From Hyphomicrobiales bacterium (lineage in GTDB: Bacteria; Pseudomonadota; Alphaproteobacteria; Rhizobiales; Rhizobiaceae): a stretch of 64,000 nt of DNA. The position numbers and the translations under genes were made by a program. The notes under the pieces were generated by a model. It worked only from the letters and a program-made list of their open reading frames with translations. It ran no database searches and was not told the DNA's origin. The stretch is from positions 1-64,000 of the forward strand of contig UCII01000033.1 of assembly GCA_900472485.1 (NCBI GenBank), read 5' to 3'. Position 1 is the stretch's first letter. Each line of letters opens with the position of its first letter. Shown here one piece after another: positions 61,172 to 64,000 of this stretch.

Positions 61172-62083
61172 CTAGTCTGTCTCTATCAAAGCAAGGGCCG
61201 CCATTGCGTTTGGCGGCCTCCGGGAAGGAGCGGGGTCTGCCAGATGCCGGGCGGCTGCCCTTATCGCGGCGATCGATTGCCCGGTCTCGTCGCAATGTTC
61301 CAGAAGCAGGTTCATGACGCGTCCCGCTGAAAAGAGGTCGGCGCTGAATTGCATGGCGGCATTGCTTGAAACTTCTGGCGCGGTGAAGTCTGGCGTTACC
61401 GCCTTGGCGATATCGAGATCGCTGTATCGGCCTCCACATTCGACCGCCGTGCCGAAATCGGCGATCTTGAGCCGATTGAGATCACCATTTCCAAGCAGAA
61501 GATTGGCCGGCGAAATATCTCCATGGACATAACCGGCCTGATGGATCGCACTCAGTCCGACGAGCATGGATTTCGCCGCCGCCCGGACGTCCGCCGCCGA
61601 CACAGAACCTTCCGCCAATCGTTGCGACAAGGATGGCCCGACCCATTCCATGATGAGCGCCGGGCGCCCATCGGGCAGACGGATGGCGCACTGAACAGAG
61701 GCAAGGTCGCTACAGCGAAGCGTCATGCCAATTCTTGCCTCACGCAGCAGCAGAGCTTTGGCGGTCGCCTCGCTTGATCGATCCGCCGGGATAGTTTTCA
61801 TAGCATGGAGCGTGCCGAGATCGCGATGGCGCAATCGGCTGATTTCCGTCCGTTCGATGTTGTGCGTAACCGCCTCGACGAGAAAGGTATTGGCAATGAA
61901 AGCCGGCTCACTATCGGGCAAGGAAGGCAGGCGCCGGTCCAATGCATCGCGCAATCGATCGATCAGCAGATCGCGCATCTCCTTCGGCCGTTCGACGTCG
62001 CCATCATGGGTTAGAAGATGCTGTAGCTCAGCAAAGCTGGCCGCAATCCTTTTCAGGCCCTGGTCGCTTGCATCCCCACTCAT
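61172..62083 (-). CDS. ppkA: T6SS serine/threonine kinase PpkA-like
   Basis: This 303-residue kinase has the catalytic loop AGYVHGDISPANLLL (His-Gly-Asp in place of His-Arg-Asp, with Asn), DFGTAVECGG and TAPEVSS. The invariant Lys is probably in LHAMKTIPADR. No transmembrane helix is visible, unlike Pseudomonas PpkA. In Agrobacterium PpkA phosphorylates TssL to activate secretion through Fha. The start ATG 62083 overlaps the tagF-pppA stop by four bases. It is the last gene of the cluster here. Confidence 0.83.
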   Translation of the reverse strand: MSGDASDQGLKRIAASFAELQHLLTHDGDVERPKEMRDLLIDRLRDALDRRLPSLPDSEPAFIANTFLVEAVTHNIERTEISRLRHRDLGTLHAMKTIPADRSSEATAKALLLREARIGMTLRCSDLASVQCAIRLPDGRPALIMEWVGPSLSQRLAEGSVSAADVRAAAKSMLVGLSAIHQAGYVHGDISPANLLLGNGDLNRLKIADFGTAVECGGRYSDLDIAKAVTPDFTAPEVSSNAAMQFSADLFSAGRVMNLLLEHCDETGQSIAAIRAAARHLADPAPSRRPPNAMAALALIETD

Positions 62084-63465
62084 GTCGCGCCGATGACGAT
62101 TGCGCTGACATTCTCGCGGCAATTGGCGATGAGCGCTTCTTGAATCAGCGCCGCGGCGGCTTGTTCCAGCGGCGTCTCGATCAGGATTTCGGCGATGACG
62201 CGATCGGTAAGCGTGCGCGAAAGCGGAGCGCTCGCAAGCAGGAGCCGGTCGCCGCTTTGAAGCTGGTCGCCAACGGCTTCCGAGACGAATTGATCCTTCA
62301 GCCCCAGAGCTCGGCCAAGTGTTCGCCGCAACCCTATGTCGATGTGGTCATGGGTCAACAGCCGCATCATCCCATCGCGCAGCAGATAGCAGCGTGCATC
62401 TCCCGCCCATATCGCCGTAAACTCGCCATCCAGCAATGTTGCGGTCACGACGCTGGCGATAGGAGGCTCGCGTTCGGCGGTAGCAGCCTTGGCGCGCAGG
62501 ATCGCATGGGCATGGCTGAGCTTGCTCTTGATATCCTGTACCAGCAGCGGCAGCGCTTCACGTTGCGGAATGCCGGCGAGGATTCCCGTTGTGATCCGCG
62601 CCGCCTCGATGGCGCCGATGCCATCGCCGACGCCATCCGCAATAGCGTAGACATGCGGTGCTGCACTCACAAGGAGTGCATCGGCATTCAGTGAGAGACG
62701 TGTTCCGGCATGGCTGGCATGGCTGTGTGCTATCGCGAAATCTGGCCGTGCTGCCTTCGTCCTTTGTTGTGGTTCGATCGGAATAGGGGCGGCCGAGTGT
62801 GCGGCTGGTTCGGCAGTCTCAGCTACTTTGCGAACGTCTGCCGTGATGAGCCTGACGAAATCCTGTGCCGCGGGGGCAGTCACCGTGCGAAACCCCTTGC
62901 CGTGACGGGTGCCGGGATTGATGCGCCACCAGAGAGACGCGGGTGGCGGGGCATTGCCAACGGTCTCGAGCTGTGTCGTGGTCGATCGCTTGTCGATGAA
63001 TGGCGCGCGAAGCCGCTTGATGCCCTCGACGAAACGTTGCATCTCGAAATCGGCTTTGTCAGAGGTCTCCGCCAGAGCTTCGGCAGCGGTAAACCAGCTA
63101 TCGTCTTCGCACAGATCACGCAGCTGTCCGGAAAAGCGCTGCAATTGAGCGGCGATAATCAAAGGAAAACTTCGGCCGACGCGGTCACGGCTCGGCAGAA
63201 GAACGCCTGCGACAGCAGAAGGCGCCCAGACGCCCTTGCCGACGACGAAGCGCCAGGCATTCGTTGCATGAAACAGCCGGCGCCAATCCGATCCCAATGC
63301 TGCTTCGAGTGCGAGCAGGCCATTGTGAACCCATTGATCGATTTCGCTCTGGAGACGCGAGCCGAGGGCTGAGGAAACGAAATCTCCGTGCGTCGGCAAC
63401 TTTCCGAAAAAGCCGATCGTGTCGGCTTGCATCGGCGATTGAGTGCGGGCGAGCGGTTCGTTCAT
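62080..63465 (-). CDS. tagF: TagF-PppA fusion: T6SS regulator and PP2C phosphatase
   Basis: This 461-residue protein joins two T6SS post-translational regulators. The N-terminal TagF domain has IGFFGKLPTHGDFVSSALGS and WVHNGLLALEAALG near residues 15-65, and the C-terminal PP2C domain has VYAIADGVGDGIGA, TATLLDGEFTAIWAGDARCY and LLLASAPLSRTLTD. The fusion is known from Agrobacterium, where TagF represses secretion and PppA opposes PpkA. ATG 63465 is the likely start. Several PP2C metal Asp residues are present (ADGVGD, AGDARC). Confidence 0.88.
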   Translation of the reverse strand: MNEPLARTQSPMQADTIGFFGKLPTHGDFVSSALGSRLQSEIDQWVHNGLLALEAALGSDWRRLFHATNAWRFVVGKGVWAPSAVAGVLLPSRDRVGRSFPLIIAAQLQRFSGQLRDLCEDDSWFTAAEALAETSDKADFEMQRFVEGIKRLRAPFIDKRSTTTQLETVGNAPPPASLWWRINPGTRHGKGFRTVTAPAAQDFVRLITADVRKVAETAEPAAHSAAPIPIEPQQRTKAARPDFAIAHSHASHAGTRLSLNADALLVSAAPHVYAIADGVGDGIGAIEAARITTGILAGIPQREALPLLVQDIKSKLSHAHAILRAKAATAEREPPIASVVTATLLDGEFTAIWAGDARCYLLRDGMMRLLTHDHIDIGLRRTLGRALGLKDQFVSEAVGDQLQSGDRLLLASAPLSRTLTDRVIAEILIETPLEQAAAALIQEALIANCRENVSAIVIGAT

Positions 63466-63475
63466 CGGCGGACCG

Positions 63476-64000
63476 TCAGAATTGCGCCGGGCAGCTGAAA
63501 TCGGACAATGCCTGCAGCCGGAAGGGATTGAGCACCGAACCGAACTGCACGTCGAATTCGGCTTCTCGGCCTTGGTCTTCAAATCTCGCCCGGAAGAGAT
63601 CGGGAGCCTGAATCGTCACCTCGGCGGCATCGAACAAGCGGAAAGGCGACCAGTCTCCGCTTTGGGCTATAGCCGGCTGGAAGTCTCCGGGAAAGAACCT
63701 GACTTCGGATTGGCTGTCCGTGGTGGCTGCCGGCCAGGCGATGGATTTCGGCACTACTCGGCTGCGATTATAGAAAACACGCTCGCCCGCGATGGCTATC
63801 ATTACGGCATTGGCCGAATCCGATAGCGTTACGGGCTTAACATTGATCGATATCGCCGGCTTCTCACTGCCGGCCGGGAAGAAGGCATGTTCGATCTTGC
63901 TGGCATTTTCGAACTGCGCGATTGCTTGGCTCGGAATGCTGTCGCCACCGAACGTGCCACGCCAGCCCCAAGGCTGAGCGCTCGTGTCGACAAATGCGTC
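63476..64000 (-). CDS. tssM: T6SS inner-membrane protein TssM (IcmF), C-terminal part
   Basis: The minus-strand frame is open from 64000 to the stop at 63476, giving the last 174 residues of a large protein whose start lies beyond the window. PWGWRGTFGGDSIPSQAIAQ, ENASKIEHAFFPAGSEKPAI and ending ALSDFSCPAQF match the C-terminal periplasmic beta-domain of TssM/IcmF. It is followed 10 bp later by tagF-pppA, the Agrobacterium order. TssM with TssJ and TssL forms the T6SS membrane complex. Confidence 0.82.
   Translation of the reverse strand, partial: DAFVDTSAQPWGWRGTFGGDSIPSQAIAQFENASKIEHAFFPAGSEKPAISINVKPVTLSDSANAVMIAIAGERVFYNRSRVVPKSIAWPAATTDSQSEVRFFPGDFQPAIAQSGDWSPFRLFDAAEVTIQAPDLFRARFEDQGREAEFDVQFGSVLNPFRLQALSDFSCPAQF

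Noticed and set aside
1-64000. CRISPR arrays, tRNA or rRNA genes, replication origin
   Set aside because: I saw no regularly spaced direct repeats of CRISPR type, no tRNA cloverleaf with TTCGA loop in intergenic space, no rRNA sequence and no repABC or dnaA-box cluster.

Overview
The window looks like an accessory replicon or genomic island of a Rhizobium/Agrobacterium-group alphaproteobacterium. The main reasons are a Brucella/Rhizobium-type erythritol locus, a coniferin-type GH3 beta-glucosidase close to Agrobacterium Cbg1, the alphaproteobacterial queCDE order, DUF1402 and BTLCP proteins, and a TagF-PppA fusion next to tssM as in Agrobacterium. Genes are GC-rich; several intergenic regions are markedly AT-rich.

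Layout. (1) 1-6018: a transposon graveyard. An IS21 element (istA/istB) sits inside an IS481 transposase gene, followed by decayed IS630, IS110 (single amber stop), IS1111-like and IS5 remnants. (2) 6020-17440: a polyol-type module on mostly the minus strand: a mannitol/tagaturonate-type dehydrogenase, a Calvin-type class II aldolase (+ strand), a GlpD-like FAD dehydrogenase, a LyxK-like FGGY kinase, a DeoR regulator and a DUF2291/ABC transporter operon (probable eryEFG). (3) 18335-25632: eryA-eryB-eryC-eryD, then a DeoR regulator, tpiB (eryH) and rpiB (eryI). This set should convert erythritol to D-erythrose-4-phosphate. (4) 25794-34494: polysaccharide pyruvyl transferase and flippase, a glycerophosphodiesterase, a ROK regulator, a GT29-like protein, DUF1402 and a transglutaminase-like peptidase. 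(5) 34821-42941: GH3 beta-glucosidase, an MHYT-GGDEF-EAL protein, a TadG-like protein, and XRE and LysR regulators. (6) 43071-46589: an aldo/keto reductase, then queC-queD-queE preceded by what reads as a preQ1-I riboswitch, and an ArsR regulator. (7) 47306-58303: an aldonate (L-idonate/gluconate) catabolic regulon of lactonase, HbpS-like protein, idnD, 2-hydroxyacid dehydrogenase, idnO, gluconokinase, beta-hydroxyacid dehydrogenase, a LacI regulator and an ABC transporter. It is tied together by a palindrome, ATGTTATCGATAACAT, found at three promoters plus a variant before lacI. (8) 58639-64000: an AraC regulator, an OPX polysaccharide-export lipoprotein, and the end of a type VI secretion cluster (tssM, tagF-pppA, ppkA).

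The most interesting points are the preQ1 riboswitch overlapping the queC ribosome binding site, the reconstructable LacI regulon, the second kinase/dehydrogenase pair beside eryAB that suggests a further polyol pathway, and the nested IS21-in-IS481 structure with 23-bp periodic transposase sites and an in-frame IstB chimera.
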